Assembly: GCA_034927345.1 (NCBI GenBank)
Contig: JAYFQE010000011.1
Span: forward strand, 148,129-212,128
DNA from: JAYFQE01 sp034927345
Lineage (GTDB): Bacteria > Bacillota > Clostridia > Saccharofermentanales > UBA5734
Direction of reading: 5' to 3'
DNA length: 64,000 bases
The notes under the pieces: generated by a model
What the model was told of the DNA's origin: nothing
What the model saw: the letters and a program-made list of their open reading frames with translations, nothing else
Databases searched by the model: none
Program-made: the position numbers and the translations under genes
Shown here: positions 54,947-64,000 of the stretch, one piece after another
How the letters are laid out: each line of letters starts with the position of its first letter
How positions within the stretch are numbered: position 1 is the first letter of the stretch

Positions 54947-56737
54947 TCAGCCAATTAAAGCCTGAAACTGGCTGTTGTATAAATGCCAGTAATGGCCTTG
55001 CAGATCCAGAAGCTCCTGATGTGTTCCGCTCTCGGCAATATTGTGATCGGCAATTACCATAATGCGGGAAGCGTTTTTTATTGTGGACAGCCTGTGGGCG
55101 ATAATAAAGGATGTCCTGCCGGCCATCAGGCGGTCCAGGCCTTTCTGCAGCGCTTTCTCCGTTTGTGTGTCGATACTGGCCGTCGCCTCATCCAGGATCA
55201 GGATGCGCGGATCGGCCAGCAAAACGCGGGCAAATGAAATCAGCTGGCGTTCGCCGGCCGAAACGCCGGAGCCTTGATCATTAATCACCGTTTGGTAGCC
55301 GCCGGACAGGCGCATAATGAATTCATGGGCATGCACAGCCTTAGCGGCGGCAATACAAGCTTCATCGCTGGCATCGAGCCGCCCGTAACGGATATTCTCC
55401 ATAACCGTAACCGGAAAGAGGAAGGGGTCTTGCAGCATGATGCCCATCTGGGTGCGCAGCGAATCAAGCTTTACAGAACTGACAGAATAACCGTCTACCG
55501 TGATATCGCCGGAACTGATGTCATAAAATCGGCAGAGCAGGTTGATGATCGTCGATTTGCCGGCGCCGGTCGGACCGACCAGAGCGATCGAATCACCCGG
55601 TTTGGCATCGAACGAAACATGGTCCAGCACCGGATGTCCCGATTCATAAGCAAAACTGACGTCGTCAAACCGAACATATCCTTCAATACGCGGCAGGATT
55701 TTAGCGTCGGCACGGTCTTCAATGACAACGGGTTCATGTAAAAATTCGAATATCCGCTCGATATAAGCGGCTGAGTTGAGCAGGGCGTTGTAAAAATTGG
55801 CCAGATTATTCACCGGAAGCCAGAAACGCCAGACATATCCGACAAAAGCAACAATGGTGCCGACCGATACCGGATCGCCTGTCGAACTGCGCAGCCAGAG
55901 CGCGCCGGCCGCGTACAGAAGAGCTACTGTGGCATTGGAGACCGTATCGACAAAAGGCCACATAACCAGATTCAACATGGCGGATTTCATGTAGGTACGG
56001 CGAAATTCTTTGGTCAAGCGGTGATAGATCCCCCGGTTGACAGATTCCCGGGCAAAAACCTGCGTGACCTTCATGCCGATCAGACTTTCCTGGGTATAGG
56101 CGTTCAAATTCGAGTTTTTGCGCGACAAAGCCTGCTGGGCGCGGCGCTGGGCATTTTTCAGGAGTAAAATGCCGATCAGGAGCAAAGGCAGTCCGGATAA
56201 AGCATATAAAGTCAAAACCGGATCGACCAGGAGCATGTACAGGATGATGATCACCAGGCTTAAAAGGTCGACCAGCGAGTTGACCAGGCCGTTGGACAAG
56301 AGATCGCTGACATTATTGACATAATTGACAATCCGGACCAAGATCTTGCCGTGCGGCCGGTCGTCAAAATAGGTAAAAGGCAAACGCTGCAGATGTCGGA
56401 ACATATCCAGCCGGATATCATGGATAATGCCCTGACCGACTTTATTCATATTGCGCATGCGGAACGAAGTCATAAGCGCCACGATAACCACGATGATTGT
56501 ATAGCCGGCTGAGATGGCCACCAGACCGATTACGTCTTTATGCGGAATCATCTGATTGATAGCCTGCATTAAAATCAGAGGCGCCAGGAGATTTAGCGCG
56601 CTGGCCAGGAGCATGGCGGTAAAAGTTTTCCCCAATGGTTTGGCATAGGGCCGGGTATAGTTCAGAAGGCTTTTGAATTGCTCGAAATTAAAAGGAGACT
56701 CCAGATTTTCATCAATATCATACCGGTTACGCGCCAT
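54947..56737 (-). CDS. Heterodimeric ABC exporter subunit, consensus Walker B
   Basis: The protein (596 aa) has six membrane helices in the first 330 residues and an ATPase domain with Walker A GPTGAGKST, a non-canonical signature GVSAGERQL in place of LSGGQ, and Walker B ILILDEATASID with the catalytic Glu. It matches the partner subunit of BmrCD/LmrCD-type multidrug exporters. ATG 56737 has GGAGGTG six bases upstream and overlaps the upstream subunit gene by 11 bases. Confidence 0.92.
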   Translation of the reverse strand: MARNRYDIDENLESPFNFEQFKSLLNYTRPYAKPLGKTFTAMLLASALNLLAPLILMQAINQMIPHKDVIGLVAISAGYTIIVVIVALMTSFRMRNMNKVGQGIIHDIRLDMFRHLQRLPFTYFDDRPHGKILVRIVNYVNNVSDLLSNGLVNSLVDLLSLVIIILYMLLVDPVLTLYALSGLPLLLIGILLLKNAQRRAQQALSRKNSNLNAYTQESLIGMKVTQVFARESVNRGIYHRLTKEFRRTYMKSAMLNLVMWPFVDTVSNATVALLYAAGALWLRSSTGDPVSVGTIVAFVGYVWRFWLPVNNLANFYNALLNSAAYIERIFEFLHEPVVIEDRADAKILPRIEGYVRFDDVSFAYESGHPVLDHVSFDAKPGDSIALVGPTGAGKSTIINLLCRFYDISSGDITVDGYSVSSVKLDSLRTQMGIMLQDPFLFPVTVMENIRYGRLDASDEACIAAAKAVHAHEFIMRLSGGYQTVINDQGSGVSAGERQLISFARVLLADPRILILDEATASIDTQTEKALQKGLDRLMAGRTSFIIAHRLSTIKNASRIMVIADHNIAESGTHQELLDLQGHYWHLYNSQFQALIG

Positions 56738-58622
56738 CCTGAACACCTCCTTTCCCCTGCTGGGCCTTAACGGCCAATTCTTTTGACGATAAGCCGGCCT
56801 GAGTGATAAACACATCATAATAAGCGCTTTGCAAAGCCATCAGCTCATCATGGGTGCCCCGTTCGATGATTTTGCCATCGGATAGGACAATGATCTGATC
56901 GGCGTGGCGGACCGATGAAATTCGATGGGCTATGATGAAAACCGTACAGTTTTTCAGGTTATCCGCCAAAGCTTGCTGGATTTCCTGTTCTGTCTCCATA
57001 TCTACCGCTGATGTCGTATCGTCAAGAATCAGGATTTTCGGTTTCATCGCCAACGCGCGGGCCAAAGCGATGCGCTGCCGCTGACCGCCGGACAGGCCGA
57101 CGCCGCGCTCACCGACGATCGTATCGTAGCCTTCGCTCATCTTGCGGATGAAATCGTCGGCTGCGGAAACCCGTGCCGCCCATTCGATGGTCTCATTGCC
57201 GGTGTCGGGAACGCCGTAGGCTATATTGCCTTCGACCGTATCGGAAAACAAGAAAACATCCTGCATGACCATGCCGATATTACGCCGCAGTTCCTGCAGG
57301 TTATAATCGCGCACATCCACGTCGTCAATCAGGATTTCACCAAAAGTCGTGTCATAAAGGCGGGGGATCAGATTGACCAGACTCGTTTTGCCTGAGCCGG
57401 TCAAACCGACGATACCGATTCTCTGCCCGGGCAAAGCGGTTAAATTGATATTGGTCAGGCAAGGTTTCAGCGCATGTCCCCGTTTTTCACCATAAGTAAA
57501 GGTTACATCGCGGAATTCGACTTTACCTTTGATTTCAATATGCCGGGCTTGTTCAAAGTTTTCATCACCGCAAGTCTGCCGTTCCTTCTCCTCCGGTTGG
57601 AGAATACGCGGATGTTCCAGCAGTAAATCAATGATCTTGACGGCAGAAGCGGCATATCGCTGGATCTCGTTCATCAGGTTGCCGGCATTGCGCATCGGCT
57701 GGGTCAGGACAAACAGCAAGCCGTTGAAGGTAACCAGGCCGCCGACGGTCAGATTCCCATTGATCACCAGGATGCCGCCGACCAGGATAACCGGAACCGT
57801 CAGAAAATTGGCGACAGCATCGAGGGCCGGCAGAAAACGGACAACAGTCTGGGCATGTTTCCAGTTGGCCTGCCGGTAGCTGTCATTTTCATGTTCGAAT
57901 TTTTTTTCTTCAAAATCGGAACGCGCAAAAGCCCGGACAACCCGGTTGCCGGCAATATTCTGCTGGACAACAGAATTGAGACGGGAAAAAGCTTCACGGA
58001 TTTCGCTCCAGATCGGCCTGACCGACCGACCAAGCCGGTATGTTAAAATAAAGATAATCGGACTGACTGCTATGGCAACCAGCGCCAGCTTCCAGCTGAC
58101 CGTAAAGATATACAGCGTGCCGAAAACAAATAAAACCAGGCTTTCAATCGTAGCAAACGCCGTATAAGCGATAAAATGCCTGATCATGTCGATATCGCCG
58201 GTCATCTTGGACATGATGTCGCCCGTGCGCGATCGATTATAGAAAGACGCATCCAGATCTTGCAAGTGACGATACAGACTTTCGCGGATGCGCATGACGG
58301 AATCCTGGGAGCAGTATTCAAAATGATACCGGACAAAAACCGACATACAGGACCGGGTCAGCGGCACAGCCACCAGCAAACCCAGATATAACGGCAGTAA
58401 ATTTAATTGACGCTCCGTTAAAACCTTATCAACCAGAAGTCCAGTGATCGTCGCCGGGATAACGCTGGCTGAAATAAAGATGATGTCCACCAATTGTGCC
58501 ATAATGAAACGACCGCGAACCGGCCGGATTATGTCCCAAAACCATTTAAATGGACGATTTGCATAGAGATAGGCATTTTCGTGCTGCGTTGCCTGATTAT
58601 GCTCAGATCGTCGTTTTTTCAT
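56727..58622 (-). CDS. Heterodimeric ABC exporter subunit, degenerate Walker B
   Basis: The 631-residue protein has an N-terminal six-helix membrane domain and an ATPase domain with Walker A GLTGSGKTS, canonical signature GLSGGQRQR and Walker B ILILDDTTSAVD, where the catalytic Glu is Asp. In heterodimeric exporters this Asp and the SAGE signature of the partner form the degenerate ATP site. The ATG at 58622 follows GGTGATATT. It is first in the two-gene unit. Confidence 0.92.
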   Translation of the reverse strand: MKKRRSEHNQATQHENAYLYANRPFKWFWDIIRPVRGRFIMAQLVDIIFISASVIPATITGLLVDKVLTERQLNLLPLYLGLLVAVPLTRSCMSVFVRYHFEYCSQDSVMRIRESLYRHLQDLDASFYNRSRTGDIMSKMTGDIDMIRHFIAYTAFATIESLVLFVFGTLYIFTVSWKLALVAIAVSPIIFILTYRLGRSVRPIWSEIREAFSRLNSVVQQNIAGNRVVRAFARSDFEEKKFEHENDSYRQANWKHAQTVVRFLPALDAVANFLTVPVILVGGILVINGNLTVGGLVTFNGLLFVLTQPMRNAGNLMNEIQRYAASAVKIIDLLLEHPRILQPEEKERQTCGDENFEQARHIEIKGKVEFRDVTFTYGEKRGHALKPCLTNINLTALPGQRIGIVGLTGSGKTSLVNLIPRLYDTTFGEILIDDVDVRDYNLQELRRNIGMVMQDVFLFSDTVEGNIAYGVPDTGNETIEWAARVSAADDFIRKMSEGYDTIVGERGVGLSGGQRQRIALARALAMKPKILILDDTTSAVDMETEQEIQQALADNLKNCTVFIIAHRISSVRHADQIIVLSDGKIIERGTHDELMALQSAYYDVFITQAGLSSKELAVKAQQGKGGVQDGA

Positions 58623-58647
58623 AATATCACCGCCAATCCACTTTTCA

Positions 58648-58659
58648 GGTCATATGACC
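58648..58659. promoter_or_regulatory. Perfect palindrome in the ABC exporter leader
   Basis: GGTCATATGACC is a 12-base perfect palindrome lying between the promoter and the exporter start. It is a plausible operator for a local regulator, but no regulator gene is adjacent. Confidence 0.5.
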
Positions 58660-58692
58660 CTATTGCGTTTTCTCGGCACTTGCAACGTTCTG

Positions 58693-58721
58693 ATTTTATC
58701 TCTCTGCCTATGAAAATACAA
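58693..58721 (-). promoter_or_regulatory. Promoter of the ABC exporter unit
   Basis: TTGTAT (58716-58721) and TAAAAT (58693-58698) are separated by 17 bases on the minus strand. Confidence 0.55.
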
Positions 58722-58836
58722 CCCAAATTGCCAAATCTAATTTCTTTCGCTCTTTGCCCAGTATTCAGTAAATCTTGACTGATGTGATTGTTGAAACTGA
58801 GCAGGTACAGATTCATTATTAATAAATTATAAATGA

Positions 58837-59301
58837 CTATTTGTGATAGGGTTCGCCGGAGACAATGCGAAAGGCGCGATAGCATTGTTCCAATAAAAGC
58901 AAACGCGCCATTTGATGGGTAAAAGTCAAGCGGGATAATGCCAGAGTGGCTTGCGCACGGTCCAGGACCGGCTGATCCAGGCCGTGCGGACCGCCGATCA
59001 CGAAAACCACTTCGCTACCGCCATTCTGCAGCCATTGTGGCAAAAGCCGGGCAAGTTCCAGAGAATCCGGCTGTCTGCCTTGTAAATCCAGGACAACCAC
59101 CCAGGCCTGCGGCTTGATACGCGCCAACAGCCGCCGTCCTTCTTCTTCCTTTGCCCGCGCCGGCGTCCAGCTGTCCGGCGTGTCGTCGACCTGCTGGCAT
59201 TGCACCTGACAATACCGGCTCAGACGCTTGATATACTCGTCAATGCCGGCCTGCAGCCAGGGCTCTTTGATTTTGCCCGGCGATATGATCGTCAATTTCA
59301 T
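58837..59301 (-). CDS. rlmH: 23S rRNA pseudouridine-1915 N3-methyltransferase
   Basis: The 154-residue SPOUT methyltransferase shows the knotted-fold motif FVIGGPHGLDQPV and the C-terminal FTHQMARLLLLEQCYRAFRI. It methylates pseudouridine 1915 in helix 69 of 23S rRNA in relatives. It is the last gene of the walR unit, nine bases after walJ, a position commonly seen near the origin in Bacillota. Confidence 0.96.
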   Translation of the reverse strand: MKLTIISPGKIKEPWLQAGIDEYIKRLSRYCQVQCQQVDDTPDSWTPARAKEEEGRRLLARIKPQAWVVVLDLQGRQPDSLELARLLPQWLQNGGSEVVFVIGGPHGLDQPVLDRAQATLALSRLTFTHQMARLLLLEQCYRAFRIVSGEPYHK

Positions 59302-59310
59302 GATTCTATC

Positions 59311-60114
59311 CTATAAGCAATAAGGTTCGGTTATGGCAAACCGTCTTGCTACCTGAACCTGCAAATCGCGATCCATTTGGACGCCAAGCGACTGCAAATG
59401 ATTACGGACCGTTAATAACGCCAATTCAGGGAAATTGTTCTCTTTACTTAAGTGAGATAAGATAAACTGACGGGTGCCTTGTGCCATCAGCCGGCCGACA
59501 GCCTGCGCACAGTCATCATTGGATAAATGGCCGTGATTGCCGCTGATCCGCTTTTTGAGAATATATGGATAGGATCCGGCCATCAACATGGTCTGGTCAT
59601 AATTGGCTTCAATCAGAATGATCCGGCTGCCGGCTGCCTGTCCGAGCAGCAGGTCGTCCATTTCGCCAATATCGGTCATCACCACAATCGAGCCGCGCGG
59701 GGTTTCGATACGATATCCAACCGGATCGCTGGCATCATGAGGTATAGCAAAACTGGTCACGCTTAAGTCGCCGATTTCCGTAGTCCGGCCGGTGTCGACA
59801 AGATGGACATCATTTTCATCGATCGGGCCGATGATCGGTTTCATGGCCAGCCAGGTTGCTTGATTGACATATAGGGGGATGTGATGTTTGCGCATCATGA
59901 CGCCGACGCCGGCCACATGATCGGAATGCTCATGCGTGACAAATATGCCGTCCAGGCAGTCTGCCGATTCGCCAATTTCGGCCAGGGATTGTTCGAGTGT
60001 CCGGCAGCAGACGCCGGCATCGACTAATAAGCGGGTCGATCCGCCGGATACGAATACCGCATTACCGCTGCTGCCGCTACGCAGCGGGCATACCTGCGTC
60101 CTTGCGGTCAACAA
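59311..60114 (-). CDS. walJ: MBL-fold hydrolase WalJ (YycJ)
   Basis: The 267-residue metallo-beta-lactamase-fold protein has the metal motif THEHSDH and SGSSGNA near its start, as in YycJ/WalJ, a predicted nuclease or hydrolase linked to the WalRK system and DNA replication control. The likely start is a TTG at 60114 that overlaps the murA stop by seven bases; an ATG candidate nearby is out of frame. Confidence 0.9.
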   Translation of the reverse strand: MLTARTQVCPLRSGSSGNAVFVSGGSTRLLVDAGVCCRTLEQSLAEIGESADCLDGIFVTHEHSDHVAGVGVMMRKHHIPLYVNQATWLAMKPIIGPIDENDVHLVDTGRTTEIGDLSVTSFAIPHDASDPVGYRIETPRGSIVVMTDIGEMDDLLLGQAAGSRIILIEANYDQTMLMAGSYPYILKKRISGNHGHLSNDDCAQAVGRLMAQGTRQFILSHLSKENNFPELALLTVRNHLQSLGVQMDRDLQVQVARRFAITEPYCL

Positions 60115-61376
60115 TTTTCTATCCGGGTAATATCGGCGCCCAGAGCTCTCATTTTACTGACAAAATTCTCATAGCCGCGTTCAACCTTGCTGATTTCACA
60201 GACTTCGGTTTCGCCGGCCGCAGATAAACCGGCCAGAACCATGGCAGCTCCAGCCCGCAGATCGCGCGCCGTCACTTTGGCGCCGGTCAGCTGGGTGCCG
60301 CCGGTTATAATCGCCAGCCGCCCGGCAATCAGGATGTCGGCGCCCATGGTTTTCAGATCGTCAATATATTGGAAACGATTATCCCAGACGTTCTCCATCA
60401 TTTTGCTGCTGCCGCGGGCTGTGCACAGCAGAACGGTCGCCTGCGGCTGCAAGTCTGTCGGGAATCCCGGATACGGCATGGTTTTGAAGCTGGTCGCCTG
60501 CAGTTCACATTCCGGATCCAGCCAAACATGGATCGAATCGTCGCCGGATTCAACAAAGGCGCCCATCTCTTCCAATTTGGCGGTCAGAGGCTCCATATGC
60601 TTGGGTATAATGTTATGCACGGTAACATTGCCATGAGTCAGAGCAGCTGCCAGCATATAAGTTCCCGCTTCGATCTGGTCCGGGATGATCGAATAGGACC
60701 CGCCGGCTTTCAGGACCGGCACGCCGGTAATCCGGATTACGTCGGTGCCTGCGCCGCGAATGTTGGCGCCCATGGTGTTTAAGAAGTTGGCGACATCGAC
60801 AATGTGCGGTTCACGCGCAGCGTTTTCAATCACCGTGACACCCTCGGCTTTTGCCGCTGCGATCATAATATTGATGGTTGCGCCGACGCTGACCACATCG
60901 AGGAAAATATGCTCGCCCTGTAAATGCGGCGCTTCAACACTGATCTTGCCATATTCAATAACAACATTAGCGCCCAGTGCTTCAAAGCCTTTCATGTGCT
61001 GATCGATCGGCCGCGTGCCAAAATTGCAGCCGCCGGGCATAAAGATACTGGCTTTATTGAACCGGCCCAGCAAGGCGCCCAGTAAATAATAAGATCCCCG
61101 AATGGTACGGACTTTATCATGAGTCGCTTCGTATGTTTGAATCGTACACGGATCAATAAAGAGCGTTCCTTCAGCGTCACGCCGAATCTGCGCCCCCAGG
61201 CCTTTGCAGATTTCAATCATGACATTGATATCGGCTATATCCGGAATGTTCTCGATTTTACAGGGACCATCCAGCAACATAGCCGCCGATATAATACCTA
61301 AAGCTGCATTTTTTGAACCACTGATGGTCACATCGCCGATCAGGCGGTTACCGCCGCGAATAATATAACTGGCCAA
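60108..61376 (-). CDS. murA: UDP-N-acetylglucosamine 1-carboxyvinyltransferase
   Basis: MurA (422 aa) makes the first committed peptidoglycan precursor. It has Lys22 in SGSKNAAL and the active-site Cys117 in PGGCNFGTRPIDQH, so it should be fosfomycin-sensitive in principle. The start is a TTG at 61376 with AAAGGGG seven bases upstream. It lies 30 bases after walK, within the walR unit, an unusual neighbour for a cell-wall enzyme under a wall-sensing kinase. Confidence 0.95.
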   Translation of the reverse strand: MASYIIRGGNRLIGDVTISGSKNAALGIISAAMLLDGPCKIENIPDIADINVMIEICKGLGAQIRRDAEGTLFIDPCTIQTYEATHDKVRTIRGSYYLLGALLGRFNKASIFMPGGCNFGTRPIDQHMKGFEALGANVVIEYGKISVEAPHLQGEHIFLDVVSVGATINIMIAAAKAEGVTVIENAAREPHIVDVANFLNTMGANIRGAGTDVIRITGVPVLKAGGSYSIIPDQIEAGTYMLAAALTHGNVTVHNIIPKHMEPLTAKLEEMGAFVESGDDSIHVWLDPECELQATSFKTMPYPGFPTDLQPQATVLLCTARGSSKMMENVWDNRFQYIDDLKTMGADILIAGRLAIITGGTQLTGAKVTARDLRAGAAMVLAGLSAAGETEVCEISKVERGYENFVSKMRALGADITRIENC

Positions 61377-61406
61377 GAGCAATCCCCTTTCCAAATAAAA
61401 ATTATT

Positions 61407-62987
61407 TTATGTTCCGGCCGCTTCGTCCGAAGACTTAACCAGCGGTTTAGCCGCAGGCTTCGCGGCTTGCGGCCGGACTGGTTCCGGCAGATCTGTAATA
61501 ATGGCAAATTCCTTTGTCTCGCTGCCGACGTTGGCCGGCTCCGGTTCGTCACGATCCAGTATTTTATCTAAAAGAACTTCAGTCTGCAATCGTGTCAGAT
61601 CACTTAGCTGTTGTTCCGGTTGTATCATTTTCAAGTCGCGCGCGATCTGCAGCAACTCTTCGGCGGCCGCCCGGTGAAAATTATCGGTGGGCGGGCTGTT
61701 GAGCAAGAAACCGTTAAGCGTATCGCCGAAAACTTTTCGGGCAATTGGAATCATCACGGTAAATTCGGTGCCTTTTCCCAGCACGCTGTTGACATTGATT
61801 TTCCCGTCATGTATCTCGACAAGTTCTTTGGCAATGGATAATCCGAGACCGGTGCCGCCGAACATACGCGATCCGGTTATGTCCACCCGGTAAAACCGGT
61901 TGAAAATCCTTGATATGTGTTCCTGATCGATGCCGACTCCCGTATCCGTTACTTTTACATAGACATCATCCACCAAATAACTGATATAGACTTTGACGGA
62001 GCCGCCTTTTTCGGTGTATTTAATGGCGTTGCTGACCAGGTTGGTCACAACGCGTTCCATAGCGATTCGATCGACATAAACCAGGGGGATGCGGGATATC
62101 GTGTAGCATGTCATGTCCAGTGATTTGTCCTGGGCCTGATGCTGCAGACGTTCAACAGCCTGACGCACCAAAACGGCAAAATCCAGCAATTCCATGCGGA
62201 CACGGATCCCTTTGCTGTCGATGCTGGAAAGCAGCAGCAAATCCTCAACCAGCCGTTCCATGCGCAGCGAATCATCATTAATCCGCCAGACATCCTTACG
62301 TATGGCTTCGATGTTCTTTTCCGCCAATCCCCACTCCAGCAGGGATTCAGAATAGGTTTTGATGGTGGTTAAGGGCGTTTTCAGTTCATGGGATACGTTG
62401 GCGACAAATTCTTTGCGCTGTTTCTCTTCCCGCTCCGATTCGGTTATATCCTGAAGAACAACGATTGTTCCGGCCCGCCGGCCTTCGTCAAAGCGTGACT
62501 CTTTCAGTCTGACCCGCAGGATGCGGTCGGTTCGCTGGATTTTACCGCCGATGGTTTCGTTGCCCAGAAGGATAGCGGCTTGAATGCCGTTATCCTGTCC
62601 ATATTGATCGATAAATTCTTTCAGGCTTTCCGGAATCGCCTGTGGCGAGAGCATTTTTTTTGCCGCCGGGTTTGTATTGATCTTGACGCCGTCACTGCCG
62701 TATGCAATGATGCCGACATCCAAATCGGTGAGAATGGCTTCCGATTTATTTCTTTCTTCAATAAATTGATTAACCATCGACGACATTTCCCGATCCTTCT
62801 TATGACGATACCGAAGGCTGGTTAACCGGCTTAAAAGAAGCATCAGGATAATTGTAACTGCAACAGAACCGCCGACCCAGATCAACGGATGAATATTCAT
62901 TAAAATGCCTGTTTTGTCGCCGGAAAACAGATTCATCGTGTTCTGCATAACCTGGCCTGTTGTTTGCAATTCCATGAATGACAGCAT
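61407..62987 (-). CDS. walK: WalK-type sensor histidine kinase with a single membrane helix
   Basis: The 526-residue protein has one membrane helix (residues 34-55) and only a short outer segment, then a PAS domain (about 80-185), HisKA with FVANVSHELKTPL (His200), and an ATPase domain with NLVSNAIKYT, DTGVGI and GGTGLGLSIAKELVEIH. A C-terminal Pro/Ala-rich tail of about 100 residues is extra. Classical WalK has two membrane helices around an outer sensor domain, absent here. It is 27 bases after walR. Confidence 0.93.
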   Translation of the reverse strand: MLSFMELQTTGQVMQNTMNLFSGDKTGILMNIHPLIWVGGSVAVTIILMLLLSRLTSLRYRHKKDREMSSMVNQFIEERNKSEAILTDLDVGIIAYGSDGVKINTNPAAKKMLSPQAIPESLKEFIDQYGQDNGIQAAILLGNETIGGKIQRTDRILRVRLKESRFDEGRRAGTIVVLQDITESEREEKQRKEFVANVSHELKTPLTTIKTYSESLLEWGLAEKNIEAIRKDVWRINDDSLRMERLVEDLLLLSSIDSKGIRVRMELLDFAVLVRQAVERLQHQAQDKSLDMTCYTISRIPLVYVDRIAMERVVTNLVSNAIKYTEKGGSVKVYISYLVDDVYVKVTDTGVGIDQEHISRIFNRFYRVDITGSRMFGGTGLGLSIAKELVEIHDGKINVNSVLGKGTEFTVMIPIARKVFGDTLNGFLLNSPPTDNFHRAAAEELLQIARDLKMIQPEQQLSDLTRLQTEVLLDKILDRDEPEPANVGSETKEFAIITDLPEPVRPQAAKPAAKPLVKSSDEAAGT

Positions 62988-63014
62988 CTGCCCTTCTTAT
63001 TGTCGTTTTTATGT

Positions 63015-63713
63015 TTATGGGTTCTTTTCAAAATAATAACCTACGCCGCGTTTTGTCATAATATATTTATAATTATGTTGATCCGGTTCAAGCTTTTCCC
63101 TTGTCCGGCGCACGGTGACATCCACAGTCCGGACATCTCCGAAATATTCATATCCCCACACTTTTTCCAACAATGCTTCCCTTGAAAATACTTGTCCGGC
63201 ATTTTGCGCCAAAAAGCGAACCAATTCAAATTCCCGTAAGGTTAATTCAATGGTTTCTCCGCCTCTGCGTACTTGATAAGCTTCATGGTCAATTTCCAAA
63301 TCGCCGAAATTCATGATCTTCTGGTGTTCGTTGACATCAATGTCAGTCAGGTTCACCCGTCTGAGCTGGGCTTTCACCCGAGCCAGCACTTCTCTGACGC
63401 TGAAGGGCTTGGTAATATAATCATCGGCGCCCAATTCAAGGCCCAGAACTTTATCGATCTCTTCACTTTTTGCCGTCAGCATCAAGATCGGTATATTGGT
63501 CTGCTGGCGAAGTTTCCGGCAAACATCGAAGCCGTCAATTTTCGGCAGCATGCAATCCAGCAGAATTAAATCCGGCTTTAATGTCAATCCCATTTCCAGG
63601 GCCTGTGATCCGTCATAAGCCGCAACGGTCTGGTATCCCTCGCGTTCCAGATTAGCCTTTAGAATATCAACAATGTTGTGCTCGTCATCGACAATCAATA
63701 TTTTGGCGCACAT
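63015..63713 (-). CDS. walR: Response regulator WalR
   Basis: The 232-residue OmpR-family regulator has the phospho-acceptor Asp53 in LILLDCMLP, Lys in TKPFSVRE and a C-terminal winged helix (TLREFELVRFL, DVRTVDVTVRRTREKLE). In relatives WalR controls autolysins and wall synthesis. The ATG at 63713 has GGAGG eight bases upstream. It heads the unit walR-walK-murA-walJ-rlmH. Confidence 0.95.
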   Translation of the reverse strand: MCAKILIVDDEHNIVDILKANLEREGYQTVAAYDGSQALEMGLTLKPDLILLDCMLPKIDGFDVCRKLRQQTNIPILMLTAKSEEIDKVLGLELGADDYITKPFSVREVLARVKAQLRRVNLTDIDVNEHQKIMNFGDLEIDHEAYQVRRGGETIELTLREFELVRFLAQNAGQVFSREALLEKVWGYEYFGDVRTVDVTVRRTREKLEPDQHNYKYIMTKRGVGYYFEKNP

Positions 63714-63773
63714 CTTTCGCTCCTCCACTCCGCAGGCCCGTTAATCATGTTGGTTTATCGGCACATCAAAGCT

Positions 63774-63782
63774 ATTATATCA
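63774..63782 (-). promoter_or_regulatory. Extended -10 promoter of the walR unit
   Basis: TGATATAAT on the minus strand (TATAAT at 63774-63779) is an extended -10 element about 60 bases before walR. The -35 is poor. Confidence 0.62.
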
Positions 63783-63820
63783 TGACTTGTTTCTATGCGC
63801 AGATTTTTACGTTTTTTGTT

Positions 63821-63859
63821 AAAAAAAACAGGGCCGCAGGTTATTAACCAGCGGCCCTG
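63821..63859 (-). terminator. rRNA operon terminator
   Basis: CAGGGCCGC and GCGGCCCTG form a 9-base stem, extended inside by GGTT/AACC, followed by eight U residues. It lies just after the 5S gene and before the walR promoter. Confidence 0.95.
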
Positions 63860-63865
63860 ATAAAT

Positions 63866-63981
<116 letters not shown>

Positions 63982-64000
63982 AAGGAAGAGGGGAAAGATT

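Overview
The window looks like chromosome from a moderately GC-rich low-GC-type Gram-positive bacterium, most likely an anaerobic Clostridia-like member of the Bacillota. The evidence is a ctsR-mcsA-mcsB-clpC heat-shock operon with a CtsR operator, a T-box leader, a WalRK two-component system with walJ and rlmH, consensus sigma-A promoters, strong AGGAGG ribosome sites and a tRNA with encoded CCA. Genus cannot be fixed from this sequence. Most genes lie on the minus strand, which suggests replication runs right to left from an origin beyond the right edge. The gene set (walRK/rlmH, glmU-pth-mfd, ctsR-clpC, rpoBC) is typical of origin-proximal DNA in this phylum. No CRISPR array, prophage or insertion sequence was recognised.

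Layout from left to right. 1-7448: one tightly coupled minus-strand run reading pilC, four small pilin-like or pilus-assembly genes, pilT, tyrA, a fused aroE-aroK and aroF (cut by the left edge). 7571-10603: a transglutaminase-like lipoprotein facing a phenylacetate-CoA ligase gene, the latter behind a phenylalanine-type T-box. 10600-15131: a PlsC/zinc-ribbon protein, Tex and a zinc-ribbon membrane protein. 15139-20762: the ctsR operon with a CpXC-domain gene at its end. 20794-24503: a membrane-anchored solute-binding protein coupled to a homocysteine methyltransferase-like gene, then two divergent small XRE regulators. 24515-34015: rpoC, rpoB and a parvulin-type foldase. 34067-37522: a resolvase-like protein, a HAD phosphatase, a CNNM/CBS membrane protein and MntP. 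37653-39836: a large XRE regulator and RhaM. 40029-44106: an EF-G paralogue, DusB and a second PlsC-like protein. 44278-49283: a HEAT-repeat miniprotein, a nested inverted repeat, tRNA-Arg(CCG), an ABC transporter pair, a cyclase-family enzyme and an FAD oxidoreductase. 49280-54557: mfd, pth and a C-terminally truncated glmU. 54558-54946: a gap with DnaA-box-like sites. 54947-58622: a heterodimeric ABC exporter. 58837-63713: rlmH, walJ, murA, walK, walR. 63821-63981: a 5S rRNA and its terminator.

Main functional themes are the aromatic amino acid branch (DAHP synthase, shikimate steps, prephenate dehydrogenase, plus the T-box-controlled arylacetate activation gene), a type IV pilus fragment, protein quality control (CtsR regulon, foldase), core transcription and repair (RpoBC, Mfd, Tex) and envelope synthesis with its control (MurA, GlmU, WalRK). 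The observations most worth checking are the phenylalanine T-box before paaK, the glmU truncation with absence of prs, the DnaA-box-like cluster, the large XRE regulator with a tandem repeat inside its promoter, the resolvase-like protein without its catalytic serine motif, and the nested inverted repeat beside tRNA-Arg.
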